NCBI GenBank assembly: GCA_018335195.1
Contig: JAGXKN010000023.1
Location: forward strand, 1-55,220
Direction: 5' to 3'
Origin: Desulfobacterales bacterium
GTDB taxonomy: Bacteria > Desulfobacterota > Desulfobacteria > Desulfobacterales > Desulfosalsimonadaceae
DNA: 55,220 bases
The notes beneath the pieces are model-generated. The model saw nothing but the letters and a program-made list of their open reading frames with translations, searched no databases and had not been told where the DNA came from. Shown here piece after piece: positions 7,876 through 15,829 of this stretch. Numbering within the stretch: position 1 is the stretch's first letter; every line of letters begins with the position of its first letter. Both the position numbers and the translations under genes were made by a program.

Positions 7876-8856
7876 TTAATTGGTATGCTTTGAATCGGAC
7901 TTTTTCAGGTTGCGGTTTTGCGCGTTGCGTTTGGCCTCCATATCCTGCACCCGCTTTTTCAGGCCGCAGACCGGGCAGGTTTCAGGCAGGGACGGCTCGC
8001 CGCAGATCCGGCAGGGGGTGAACCCCCCCGAAAATCCGAGTTCCTTGGGCTTGCGCAGGTAGTTGAAAAGCAGTCCCCGCTTGGTGCCGGGCATTTTTTC
8101 CTCCAGGTATTCCAGCGCCTCCCGGAAATAATGACTGGTGGCCCCGGTTGCATACGGGCAGCTGCCCTGCACCGGGTGGATGTCCTGCATGCGGCAATAT
8201 TCGCGGATTTCCTTGATTTCCAGCCGGTAAAGCGGCTTGAATCGTGCCGGAATTGCCGGATGGGGTGACGGGAGAAAGGGATACTGCCGCTTGACAAATT
8301 CCTGCCGGTCGCCCACCAGGTTGCCCAGCAGCCGGCTGGCCTCGTCATCCAGGTTGTGCCCGGTGGCCAGGCACGGATAGCCCTCCCTGGCGGTGAGCCG
8401 GTTTAAAAAATGCCGCTTGAGCTTGCCGCAGACCGCACAGATCTTGTAGTGCAGGATGTCGTAGATCTCGGGCAGGCTGAAGCCGAACTCCTGCTTCAGG
8501 CTGTATTCGGACCACGGCAGGCCCCGGGATGCGGCAAACCCGGCCACCGCCTGCCTGGATGCATCCGCATACCCTTCCACGCCGAGGTTGAGATGCAGGC
8601 CCCGGGTCTCAAACCCCAGATCGTCGAGCACCGCCCAGGCCGTCAGGGAATCCTTGCCCCCGGATACGGCCACCATCAGCGGGGTTTCTTTTTCCGGCCC
8701 GGCCTTTTTAATGCCTCTTGTGACCGCGGTCCGGAAAAAGTGCAGAAAGCATGCTGTACAGAACCGGGAATTGTGCGAAGGCAGGGACACAGACGCCCTG
8801 GCCCGGCACCGGGTGCACTTGGCCTGAGGCGGCATTTTCGGCAGATTTTCCTGCAT
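7876..8856 (-). CDS. TtuA/Ncs6-type tRNA thiolase (PP-loop ATPase with two zinc fingers)
   Basis: 326 residues. An N-terminal zinc finger (C14, C17, C33, C36), the PP-loop SGGKDS (65-70) for tRNA adenylation, C140-x2-C143 plus C233 as the probable [4Fe-4S] ligands of TtuA/TtcA enzymes, GHNLDDEA at 166-173 and a C-terminal zinc finger (C282, C285, C294, C297). This is the complete TtuA-like architecture (TIGR00269 group), which makes 2-thiouridine-type modifications in tRNA. The exact base, U34, U54 or C32, cannot be told here. Downstream dsrE begins 12 nt later; galT ends 21 nt upstream. The pairing with a CxxC DsrE protein suggests a dedicated sulfur donor. Confidence 0.88.
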   Translation of the reverse strand: MQENLPKMPPQAKCTRCRARASVSLPSHNSRFCTACFLHFFRTAVTRGIKKAGPEKETPLMVAVSGGKDSLTAWAVLDDLGFETRGLHLNLGVEGYADASRQAVAGFAASRGLPWSEYSLKQEFGFSLPEIYDILHYKICAVCGKLKRHFLNRLTAREGYPCLATGHNLDDEASRLLGNLVGDRQEFVKRQYPFLPSPHPAIPARFKPLYRLEIKEIREYCRMQDIHPVQGSCPYATGATSHYFREALEYLEEKMPGTKRGLLFNYLRKPKELGFSGGFTPCRICGEPSLPETCPVCGLKKRVQDMEAKRNAQNRNLKKSDSKHTN

Positions 8857-8877
8857 ACCAGACCCCCGGTTCCCGGT

Positions 8878-9921
8878 TTACAACGATGCCTGCCGGATGA
8901 ATTCCCTGAGCTGGCCGGCCGTGTCCTCGGGCGACCAGATCATGAAGGATTCCTGGTACTGATATACCAGCGACGGGGTTTCCGTGCACCACACGTGCGG
9001 GGCCATATAAATCCGGGGCGAAATCCGGAGCTGCAGCCAGTGCCCGCGCTGTCCCGGCAATGCCGGCAGCCAGGCCATGTTCAGGCTGTATACACCCTGT
9101 TCGTCCAGGTATTTCAGCACCTGGTCCAGAATCCGGGCGGTTTCTTCCAGAGCGTGGTCATCCAGGTCAAACAGGGTTTGACGCTCGGGAAATACCGCGA
9201 TTACATCTGTCAGCGCGCTCAGCGAGACAAAATCGGTCAGCCACGTGGTGTGATCTCCCGAGGCCACAAAGCGTTCCATGCTGCGGGTTTCCGCGGCCAG
9301 GTAGTCCTCCCAGTAGGGTCGCCCGTGTTCCCGGAAATATTCTTGTCCATCTGAAATCAGGCGTTCCGGGAAGTTGCCCGGGGTTTGCCCGGCATAGACC
9401 TGGAGATGGGGGTGCATCTGGCTGGATCCGGCCGCGGGCATGTAGTTCCAGGTGATCAGGCCGTAGGTTTGATTTTTGTCGGCGATGACCCGGTCCAGGT
9501 AGTTGCGGCAGTTGGTAAATGCATCCGTGAAAATTTCCGGGGTAAATTCGCTCAGGCGCTTGTGATGCTGGCTGCACAGCACGGCTATGGCGCTGTGGGC
9601 GTCATATGGCAGGAGATTGGGAAAAAGCACGGATTCGCCCTTTTCCAGCCTGCCCTCAGGAATCTCGTCCGGATCGAACTTCGGGGTGATGGCAAGAACG
9701 TTTTCCGGGCAGAACGGGCAGTTTTTTTCCGAGTCTTCAATGATTTTCTCAAAATCCGGCGCAGGCGGTTTGATGCCGATGAAATGGGCCAGCCGCCCGC
9801 TTCTGCCCGTGAGCGGATCCCTGCGGATCTGGCACTTGGCCTCTGTGCGTTCAAAGTTCTGAAACGGATTTAAAAACGCGGCAATCCGGTCCTGTTTTTT
9901 GAATTCAATACCCATCAGCAA
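8878..9921 (-). CDS. galT: Galactose-1-phosphate uridylyltransferase family (GalT/HIT fold)
   Basis: 347 residues, the expected GalT size. The active-site motif GSSQMHPHLQVYA places the nucleotidyl-accepting His at 172 (H170-P-H172-L-Q174). N-terminal CPFCPEN (68-74) is a zinc-type element, and HWLQLRISPRI is typical of the C-terminal half. The enzyme exchanges UMP between UDP-hexose and hexose-1-phosphate. Related proteins use ADP-glucose or other nucleotides, so the substrate is not settled. It is the first gene of a three-gene leftward operon with the tRNA thiolase and dsrE. ATG 9921 is followed by a second ATG two codons later. Confidence 0.88.
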   Translation of the reverse strand: MLMGIEFKKQDRIAAFLNPFQNFERTEAKCQIRRDPLTGRSGRLAHFIGIKPPAPDFEKIIEDSEKNCPFCPENVLAITPKFDPDEIPEGRLEKGESVLFPNLLPYDAHSAIAVLCSQHHKRLSEFTPEIFTDAFTNCRNYLDRVIADKNQTYGLITWNYMPAAGSSQMHPHLQVYAGQTPGNFPERLISDGQEYFREHGRPYWEDYLAAETRSMERFVASGDHTTWLTDFVSLSALTDVIAVFPERQTLFDLDDHALEETARILDQVLKYLDEQGVYSLNMAWLPALPGQRGHWLQLRISPRIYMAPHVWCTETPSLVYQYQESFMIWSPEDTAGQLREFIRQASL

Positions 9922-10022
9922 TTTACGGTTACTAAGGGATTTTCATTTTATCCGGTTTCTCAGGTAAAGATTATAGGTTCCCTGATGCAAATTGTAAAGA
10001 CGGAAGGGATTTTGATACAAAA

Positions 10023-10070
10023 ATTCGCCAGAAATTGCCCCCCTGGATTCGCCAGAAATTGCCCCCCTGG
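10023..10070. repeat. Perfect 24-bp tandem duplication
   Basis: Two identical 24-nt units (10023-10046, 10047-10070) beginning ATTCGCCAGAAATTGC and including a six-C run. Repeated G/C-run plus CAATTTCTGGCGAA-like blocks resemble terminal repeats of some IS21-type elements from memory, but no istA/istB genes are here, so that identity is only a suggestion. Confidence 0.7.
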
Positions 10071-10230
10071 ATTTTATAACCAAAATTTGGCAACAGCAAT
10101 TCGGACATATTCTAAATCCGGTAAAAAAAGTAGCTCTGATTTTCAGAACGGATAAGGCTAAGGCGGCTGGGGATTTTTCGAAGCAGTGATAATAAATTCC
10201 AGCAAGTGTTCAAAGCTAATAAAAACTTAA

Positions 10231-10266
10231 TTTTGGGAGGTCTTAGCATTCCCCGTGAATTGCTGA
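10231..10266. repeat. Repeat A, left copy
   Basis: A 36-nt block (core TCTTAGC...GTGAATTGCTGA) that matches 17779-17814 right of the liv operon at 30 of 36 positions, same orientation. Origin unknown; with repeat B it brackets the operon. Confidence 0.65.
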
Positions 10267-10346
10267 CTTAATTTTTTGTTTTTATTCAGGAAACCTTCAA
10301 GCTTGACTTCCTGTTCATGTGCTTTCGGGAACGTTTGTTATTTTCC

Positions 10347-10374
10347 TTGACACTGTTCATACGTTTGATAGATG
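10347..10374 (+). promoter_or_regulatory. Candidate sigma-70 promoter for the liv operon
   Basis: A consensus TTGACA (10347-10352) with a 16-bp spacer to a weak TAGATG (10369-10374). A perfect TATAAT lies at 10393-10398 but is badly spaced from it. The pairing is uncertain. Confidence 0.3.
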
Positions 10375-10420
10375 TTAAAGTATATGAGCTAATATAATAC
10401 CTGCCGTTTTATAATTCACC

Positions 10421-10458
10421 TCCTAACACTGGGGACTCAACGACACAAAGCTCTATAC
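10421..10458. repeat. Repeat B, left copy
   Basis: 38 nt (with AAAGCTCTATAC at its right end) that match 17611-17648 at 32 of 38 positions, same orientation. In one frame both copies read HW-x-x-ND-x-KLYT and two of the differences are synonymous, hinting that this repeat was once coding. Confidence 0.65.
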
Positions 10459-10654
10459 GCTGTATGAACCGAATTTAGTAGCTTTTCGAGCTTTTGCTGC
10501 TATTATTCAACTTAATCCAAACATCGCATCTTTAAATTTCAAGCAGTTATATTCTGGTGATGGGCATTTTTCACGTAGATGGGACAGAAGTGACCTCCTA
10601 AATATAAGTATAAACCCCGCTACACTAAAATTTTGCTCCAAAGGATTGAACTGA
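10427..10654 (+). pseudogene. Startless open frame between repeat B and livH (possible gene remnant)
   Basis: After a TAA at 10424-10426, 75 sense codons run to a TGA at 10652-10654 directly abutting the livH ATG. There is no ATG or GTG start in it. The translation begins HWGLNDTKLYTLYEPN and shows AT-rich codon use unlike neighbouring genes. I do not recognise the family. It could be a decayed C-terminal fragment of a mobile-element gene or chance; the echo of its first residues at 17617 argues mildly for a real ancestor. Confidence 0.3.
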
Positions 10655-11539
10655 ATGGATATATTGATTCAGGTGATTGTGACGGGCATTGCAACCGGCG
10701 GTGTTTACGGTCTTATCGCGCTGGGGTTTGTTCTTATTTATAAGGCGACAAGCGTCCTGAATCTGGCCATGGGTGAATTCATGACCCTGGGGGCTTTTGT
10801 CTGTTTCACAGTTCTGTCTCAACTAGACGCCCCTTTTTATCTCGCCTTTGCCCTGACTCTTGTCTGTGCGTTTATACTGGGGGCGGTAGTCGAGCGCCTT
10901 GTCTTAAAGCCCCTCATCGGCGAGCCTATCATCTCTGTGATTATGGTTACCATAGGGCTGGGAATTACCCTAAGGGGCATCATGTACATGATCTGGACCC
11001 CCACATTCCGCAGTTTCCCACAAATTTTTCCGCCTGAGCCGCTCCAGCTCGGATTTGCCGTGATTCCTTCAGGCCTATGGTGGGGGCTTATTCTGGCTGT
11101 TGCCGCCACGGTAATTTTTATTCTCATATTCAAATTTTCCCGCATTGGGGTGGCCATGAGGGCCACAGCCAATGATCAGCAGGCGGCCCTTTCCATGGGT
11201 ATCAGCGTGAGGGGTATCTTTGCCATGTCGTGGTGCTTTGGGGCTGCTGCCTCCATGATAGGCGGTATCGTAATAGGAAATATCAATGGAATCAGCGTCT
11301 ATATGGGCGATGTCGGGCTGCAGGTACTGGCCGTGATAATCCTCGGGGGCCTCGACAGTATCGCCGGGGCGATCATCGGGGGCCTGATTGTAGGTATCCT
11401 GCAAAACCTCACCGGCCTCTACATAGACCCCCTGGTCGGGGGAGGCGCCAAAAACGTTGCTCCGTACTTCATCCTGGTTTTGATCCTGATGATCCGGCCT
11501 TATGGTCTTTTCGGCAAGCGTATAATAGAGAGGGTGTGA
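10655..11539 (+). CDS. livH: Branched-chain amino acid-type ABC transporter permease LivH
   Basis: 294 residues with eight or so hydrophobic helices and the LivH pattern: GGVYGLIALGFVLIYKATSVLNLAMGEF near the N-terminus, the cytoplasmic EAA-like loop RIGVAMRATANDQQAALSMGI, and LQVLAVIILGGLDSIAGAIIGG. It forms half of the inner-membrane channel of a HAAT-family importer with LivM. First gene of livH-livM-livK-ligase-livG-livF. livM starts 4 nt after its stop. The operon sits between two copies each of repeats A and B. Confidence 0.95.
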   Translation: MDILIQVIVTGIATGGVYGLIALGFVLIYKATSVLNLAMGEFMTLGAFVCFTVLSQLDAPFYLAFALTLVCAFILGAVVERLVLKPLIGEPIISVIMVTIGLGITLRGIMYMIWTPTFRSFPQIFPPEPLQLGFAVIPSGLWWGLILAVAATVIFILIFKFSRIGVAMRATANDQQAALSMGISVRGIFAMSWCFGAAASMIGGIVIGNINGISVYMGDVGLQVLAVIILGGLDSIAGAIIGGLIVGILQNLTGLYIDPLVGGGAKNVAPYFILVLILMIRPYGLFGKRIIERV

Positions 11540-11543
11540 TCTT

Positions 11544-12587
11544 ATGAGGTGCGGGGATTTTAAAGAGACCTATGTCAAGGACGAAGAAATCTTCCAGTCT
11601 TTGTTCGTGAAATTCTGGCTGGGAGTTTTGTTTGTTTTTTTAATCATCTTTCCCTTTGTTGCCAACCAGTACCTGCTCTATATTGCCAATATGATCGGTT
11701 TTGCAGTCATCGGGGCCGTTGGCTTAAACCTGCTGACCGGTTTTACCGGTCAGATCTCGTTAGGGCATGCTGCCTTTATTGGTATCGGCGGCTATACCTC
11801 GGCAATCCTTGTTACCCGGCTAGGGTTTTCCTTCTGGTTGTCTATTCCATTTGCCGGATTGGTGGCTGCCGCCGCCGGACTGGTAATCGGCATCCCGTCC
11901 CTCCGGGTCAAGGGGCTGTATCTTTGTATCGCGACCCTGGCGGCGCAGTTTATCTTTGAATTCATTTTTGTCCACTGGGAATCCTTGACCAATGGGATCA
12001 CCGGCATTAATGTCCCACCGCCGGCCATTGCGGGCTTTGAATTCAACACCGAAAAACGGTTTTACTGGATTACCCTTGTCGTTGTTATCCTTGCGGTCAT
12101 TTATGCCAGAAATCTGGTGCGCTCCCGAATGGGTCGGGCGTTTATGGCAATCCGGGATCGGGATCTTTCAGCTGAAATTATAGGGATCAACCTCTTTCGG
12201 TACAAGCTCAGCGCTTTTGCCATCAGTTCCTTTTATGCCGGTGTTGTGGGGGCTCTTTGGATTTCCTACCTGAAGGTAATCACGCCAGAGCATTTTCCCC
12301 TGTTGCTGAGCATCGAGTACCTGGCCATGATCATTGTGGGGGGGTTGGGGAGTGTACTTGGTGCCATATTCGGGGGTATTTTCATGACCCTGGTGCCCGA
12401 GATCCTCTCTTTTCTCGCCGGGATCGTCAAGTCGATTCTGCCTGGCAGGGAGGCGATTTTCGAACCTTTGAAAAACGTAATTTTCGGCCTGCTGATCATA
12501 TTGTTTTTGATCTTTGAACCCCGGGGGCTTGCGGAAATATGGAACCGGGTCAAGAGCTTTTTCAGGCTCTGGCCCTTTTCATACTGA
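11544..12587 (+). CDS. livM: Branched-chain amino acid-type ABC transporter permease LivM
   Basis: 347 residues, polytopic, with LivM signatures: GLNLLTGFTGQISLGHAAF, GIPSLRVKGLYLCIATLA, the loop RSRMGRAFMAIRDRDLSAEIIGIN and LAMIIVGGLGSVLGAIFGG. A ~30-residue charged N-terminus precedes the first helix. It pairs with LivH in the inner membrane. The start at ATG 11544 has a GAGAGGGTG ribosome site overlapping the livH end, implying translational coupling. Confidence 0.95.
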   Translation: MRCGDFKETYVKDEEIFQSLFVKFWLGVLFVFLIIFPFVANQYLLYIANMIGFAVIGAVGLNLLTGFTGQISLGHAAFIGIGGYTSAILVTRLGFSFWLSIPFAGLVAAAAGLVIGIPSLRVKGLYLCIATLAAQFIFEFIFVHWESLTNGITGINVPPPAIAGFEFNTEKRFYWITLVVVILAVIYARNLVRSRMGRAFMAIRDRDLSAEIIGINLFRYKLSAFAISSFYAGVVGALWISYLKVITPEHFPLLLSIEYLAMIIVGGLGSVLGAIFGGIFMTLVPEILSFLAGIVKSILPGREAIFEPLKNVIFGLLIILFLIFEPRGLAEIWNRVKSFFRLWPFSY

Positions 12588-12615
12588 CGGATTGTTTCAA
12601 TAGAGGCAATACAGG

Positions 12616-12637
12616 CTCTTTTTGCCGGCAAAAAGAG
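12616..12637. promoter_or_regulatory. Perfect 22-bp palindrome between livM and livK
   Basis: Half-site CTCTTTTTGCC followed by its exact complement. As RNA it makes a 9-bp stem with a CCGG loop but has no U tail, so it is not a standard terminator. It may be a protein operator or an mRNA-processing hairpin that sets livK dosage relative to the permeases (inference). Confidence 0.55.
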
Positions 12638-12668
12638 AAACTGCAAACAGTAAAGGGGGAGGATTGTC

Positions 12669-13841
12669 ATGAAAAAAATTATCATTTTTTTGCTCAGTTG
12701 TGTCATGTGCCTTGGATTTACCGGCCTTGGCCAGGTCCTGGCAGCGGAAAATCCCACAATATGCGCGGTTCATCCTTTTACCGGCCGGTTCGCTTTTGCT
12801 GGCATCCATGGTGCTGACGGTATGAAAGACGCGATTGACATGTTCAACGAGAAAGGCGGGATCAATGGGGAAAAGATAGAATATCATTGGGAAGACGGGA
12901 AGTACAAAAATGATGTGGGGATTGCGGCATTCAAGAGGCTTTATGCCAAGCATAAACCCCAGGCGATGTACGGCCAGAGCACGGGCATGACAAAAGGGCT
13001 GGCACCGGAGATAAAGAACCGATACAAGGTTCTCTATAGTTCCTATTCATTTGCCGAGATGGCGGCCAGGCCCGAGGAGAATCCCTATTTGTTCATTGCC
13101 GGCCCCACCTACAGTGAAATGTTTAACGTGCTTCTCAAGTACATTGCCGAAAAAGATCCCGGGGCGAATATCGCCTTCTTTTACAGCGATACCGAATTCG
13201 GCAGAGAGCCGATCCCGGACGGCCGACGGATCTGTAAGGAATTGGGGCTTAACCTGGTTGCGGAAGAGGTCTCCAAGGTGGGGGGAGTTGATGTCACCAC
13301 CCAGGTGCTGGATTTAAAGCGCAACAACGCAGAATACTGTATATTTCAGGGCTTTGTAACCAGCCCCATTACAACGGTGATGAAACAGGCCAAGGATTAT
13401 GGGCTGGATTGTCAGTTCATGGGCACTTTCTGGTCCACGGAAAAACATCTTCTGGATCAGCTGGGTCCCATGGCTGATGAATACATAGGGGTGACAGCCT
13501 ACTCCTATTATTATCAGGATGAAGTCCCCATGATTAAAAAGATCCGGAAATGGAACCAGGAGCATCACCCGGATAAGGCCGATTACCGGTCTCAGGCGTA
13601 TATGCAAAATTTTATGGCGGGGCTTCTGTTTATCCGGGCGCTGGAGAACGCATATGAAATGGGGGGATTTACGCCCGAGAACTTGGTAAAAGGCTTTCAG
13701 TCCATCAAAAATTACGACGTGGGCGGACTTATGCCTCCTGTAACCGTTGAAAACAACAGCATCCCGGTGGGCAGAGTCGTCCGCGGCAATTCAGAAACAG
13801 GGCAATTCGACCCCATTTCGGACTGGATTCGGCTTGAATAA
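12669..13841 (+). CDS. livK: HAAT-family periplasmic substrate-binding protein (LivK-like)
   Basis: 390 residues with a Sec signal peptide (KKIIIFLLSCVMCLGF, probable cleavage near residue 25 after VLAA) and a Peripla_BP_6 fold: PTICAVHPFTGRFAFAGIHGADGMKDAIDMFNEKGGING, GQSTGMTKGLAPEIKN and VGGVDVTTQVLDLKRNNAEYCI. It captures the solute for LivHMGF. Binding proteins of this subgroup near acyl-CoA ligases often carry aromatic or aliphatic carboxylates rather than amino acids; here that is inference from the adjoining ligase. Excellent ribosome site (GGGGGAGG). Hairpins lie just before and just after the gene. Confidence 0.92.
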   Translation: MKKIIIFLLSCVMCLGFTGLGQVLAAENPTICAVHPFTGRFAFAGIHGADGMKDAIDMFNEKGGINGEKIEYHWEDGKYKNDVGIAAFKRLYAKHKPQAMYGQSTGMTKGLAPEIKNRYKVLYSSYSFAEMAARPEENPYLFIAGPTYSEMFNVLLKYIAEKDPGANIAFFYSDTEFGREPIPDGRRICKELGLNLVAEEVSKVGGVDVTTQVLDLKRNNAEYCIFQGFVTSPITTVMKQAKDYGLDCQFMGTFWSTEKHLLDQLGPMADEYIGVTAYSYYYQDEVPMIKKIRKWNQEHHPDKADYRSQAYMQNFMAGLLFIRALENAYEMGGFTPENLVKGFQSIKNYDVGGLMPPVTVENNSIPVGRVVRGNSETGQFDPISDWIRLE

Positions 13842-13861
13842 CAGAATGTTTTAACACTCTG
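13842..13861 (+). promoter_or_regulatory. Stem-loop directly after the livK stop
   Basis: CAGAATGTT / AACACTCTG with a TT loop, eight of nine pairs complementary, starting on the base after the TAA. No U tail. Such hairpins stabilise binding-protein mRNA in other ABC operons; that role is inferred here. Confidence 0.4.
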
Positions 13862-13892
13862 GCCCTGATTTCTTCCGAGACGGGGAGAAAAG

Positions 13893-13919
13893 ATGAGCGA
13901 GTTTCTATGGAGAATCTGA
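13893..13919 (+). other. Eight-codon micro-ORF overlapping the ligase start
   Basis: ATG AGC GAG ... TGA (MSEFLWRI) begins 7 nt after a GGGGAG ribosome site and overlaps the ligase ATG at 13907 in another frame. The main start has no closer Shine-Dalgarno sequence, so ribosomes ending on the micro-ORF could re-initiate on the ligase. May be fortuitous. Confidence 0.3.
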
Positions 13920-15811
13920 CACTTCCCGAGCTCCTGAGAAGAAACGCCCGGAAGTATGGCCGCAAAAAAGTGGCCATACGGGAAAAGGAGTTCGGTATCT
14001 GGCAGCCTGTTACCTGGCAGGGATATTATGAAAATGTCCGGGACTTTGCCCTGGGACTTCACCAGCTCGGCTTCGGAGTCGAGGACAAGCTCTCATACAT
14101 GGGAGATAACCGGCCCGAGGGGCTTTACGCCGAGTTGGCAGTACAGGCTCTTCGAGGCTCGATCGTGGGCATATATCCTGACAGTCACCTGGAACAGGTC
14201 GAATATGTGGTCAATCATTCTGATTCGCGATTCATAGTGGCCGCAGACCAGGAGCAGGCAGACAAGATTCTGGATATCAAGGATAAGTGCACGGCGGTCG
14301 AAAAGGTAATTGTTGACGATCCCAAGGGTATGAGGCACTACGGCGACCCGATTCTGATCTATTTCCGGGATGTTCAGAAGAGCGGCCGCGAACTGGCTGA
14401 AAAAGAGCCTGAACTTTTTGAGCAGATGATTAACAAATGCCTGCCCGACGACGTGGGGATGATCAATTATACCTCCGGTACCACGGGCTTTCCCAAAGGA
14501 TGCATGATCACGCAGAAAAATATGTTCAGCGTGGCCAAAGCCCAGGACTCCGTTGACGAGGCATCGGATGCGTTCGAGTATGTCTCTTTTCTTCCCTTTC
14601 CCTGGATCGGGGAACAGGAATTCGGGGTGTACTGGTCGATGTATAAGGCCTTTACCGTAAATTTTCCGGAAAAGCCGGAAACTGTGCAGGAAAACATCCG
14701 GGAAATCGGGCCCCATATCATGCTGGCACCTCCCAGGATCTGGGAGAAGATCTGTTCGGACATCCAGGTGAAGATGCAGGACGCGGTCTGGATCAAACGG
14801 CTGGCCTATCGGATTTTTCTGCCAGTGGGCTACCGGATGGCCGATTTCCGGCTGAAGAACCAAGAGCCGCCCTGGTACTGGAAGGCCCTGAACGCAGTCG
14901 CTTATTTTGCTCTTTTCCGGCCTATTAAAAACTTCTTCGGTCTCAGCCGGCTCATCCACGTCTATACAGGCGGTGCTCCGCTTGGGGCCGAAATCTTCAA
15001 CATGTTCCAGGCCCTGGGCGTCAATATCCGCCAAGTCTATGGAATGACCGAGCAGACAGCCGGCTCCATCGTGCACCGAACGGATGATATCCGGCTGGAT
15101 ACCGTGGGGCAGCCGCTGCCCGGGCTTGAATTCAAGCTGTCGGACTCCGGTGAGCTTTTGTCCAGAGGGGATACGATTTTTAAAGGCTATTACAAGAATC
15201 CCGAGGCCACCGAAGAGGTCCTTGGAGACGGATGGTTTCACTCCGGGGATGCGGCCGTGATCGAGGACGACGGCCATGTCATAATAATCGATCGAATGAA
15301 GGATGTAATGGAACTTGGCGATGGCAGCAGGTTTTCCCCGCAGTTTATCGAAAACAAGCTCAGGTTTAGCCCGTATATCACAGATGGGGTAGTCATCGGC
15401 CAGGGACGTCCCTTTATCACCGCCATGATTTCCATAGACATGGGAAATGTCGGCAAATGGGCAGAGGACAACCAGATCGCCTACACCACATTCACGGATC
15501 TTTCCCAGAAAGAGGAAGTCTACGGGCTGATTGCCGGGGAAGTGGCAAAAATCAATAAATCTTTGCCCAAGGTGGCCCGGATCAGAAGGTTCGTGCTGCT
15601 CTACAAGGAGCTGGATGCAGATGATGACGAGCTGACCCGTACCCGCAAAGTCCGGCGCAAATTTGTTGAAGACAGATACCAGGAACTCATCGAGGCGCTT
15701 TACGGAGATCAAAAGGAAGTCGATGTCCAGGCGAGCATTCGATACCGGGACGGAAAGGAATACAGCATGAAAACACGGATCAGGGTGGAAGAACTTGAAC
15801 CGGAGCGATAG
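13907..15811 (+). CDS. AMP-forming long-chain-type acyl-CoA synthetase in the liv operon
   Basis: 634 residues, of the longer FadD15/ACSL-like class. P-loop-like A3 motif YTSGTTGFPKG (188-198), then VYGMTEQTAGSI (A5), GWFHSGDAAVIEDDGHVIIIDRMKDVM (A7-A8) and a C-terminal region with NKSLPKVARIRRFVLL. The enzyme activates a carboxylic acid with ATP to an acyl-AMP and then a CoA thioester. Its place between livK and livG strongly suggests vectorial activation of the imported compound. It lacks the standard PxxGK near the very C-terminus but has TRTRKVRRK in the A10 position, as in long-chain members. Start discussed under the overlapping micro-ORF. Confidence 0.9.
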   Translation: MENLTLPELLRRNARKYGRKKVAIREKEFGIWQPVTWQGYYENVRDFALGLHQLGFGVEDKLSYMGDNRPEGLYAELAVQALRGSIVGIYPDSHLEQVEYVVNHSDSRFIVAADQEQADKILDIKDKCTAVEKVIVDDPKGMRHYGDPILIYFRDVQKSGRELAEKEPELFEQMINKCLPDDVGMINYTSGTTGFPKGCMITQKNMFSVAKAQDSVDEASDAFEYVSFLPFPWIGEQEFGVYWSMYKAFTVNFPEKPETVQENIREIGPHIMLAPPRIWEKICSDIQVKMQDAVWIKRLAYRIFLPVGYRMADFRLKNQEPPWYWKALNAVAYFALFRPIKNFFGLSRLIHVYTGGAPLGAEIFNMFQALGVNIRQVYGMTEQTAGSIVHRTDDIRLDTVGQPLPGLEFKLSDSGELLSRGDTIFKGYYKNPEATEEVLGDGWFHSGDAAVIEDDGHVIIIDRMKDVMELGDGSRFSPQFIENKLRFSPYITDGVVIGQGRPFITAMISIDMGNVGKWAEDNQIAYTTFTDLSQKEEVYGLIAGEVAKINKSLPKVARIRRFVLLYKELDADDDELTRTRKVRRKFVEDRYQELIEALYGDQKEVDVQASIRYRDGKEYSMKTRIRVEELEPER

Positions 15812-15829
15812 CCCGTAAGTGGAGATCAC

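Larger units (their letters stand above)
9922..10654. other. 733-bp AT-rich intergenic region left of the liv operon
   Basis: No intact gene is seen. The stretch is markedly more AT-rich than its surroundings and contains a perfect 24-bp tandem duplication, one copy each of repeats A and B that recur right of the liv operon, a startless open frame (10427-10654) and a possible promoter. It looks like the scar of an old mobile or recombined segment; no transposase can be recognised. Confidence 0.7.

Noticed and set aside
14093-15829. A 578-codon open frame antisense to the acyl-CoA synthetase, and similar long antisense frames inside tex, the NMO-like gene and others
   Set aside because: They mirror well-identified genes in GC-rich DNA, show no family motifs, and their starts lack ribosome sites.
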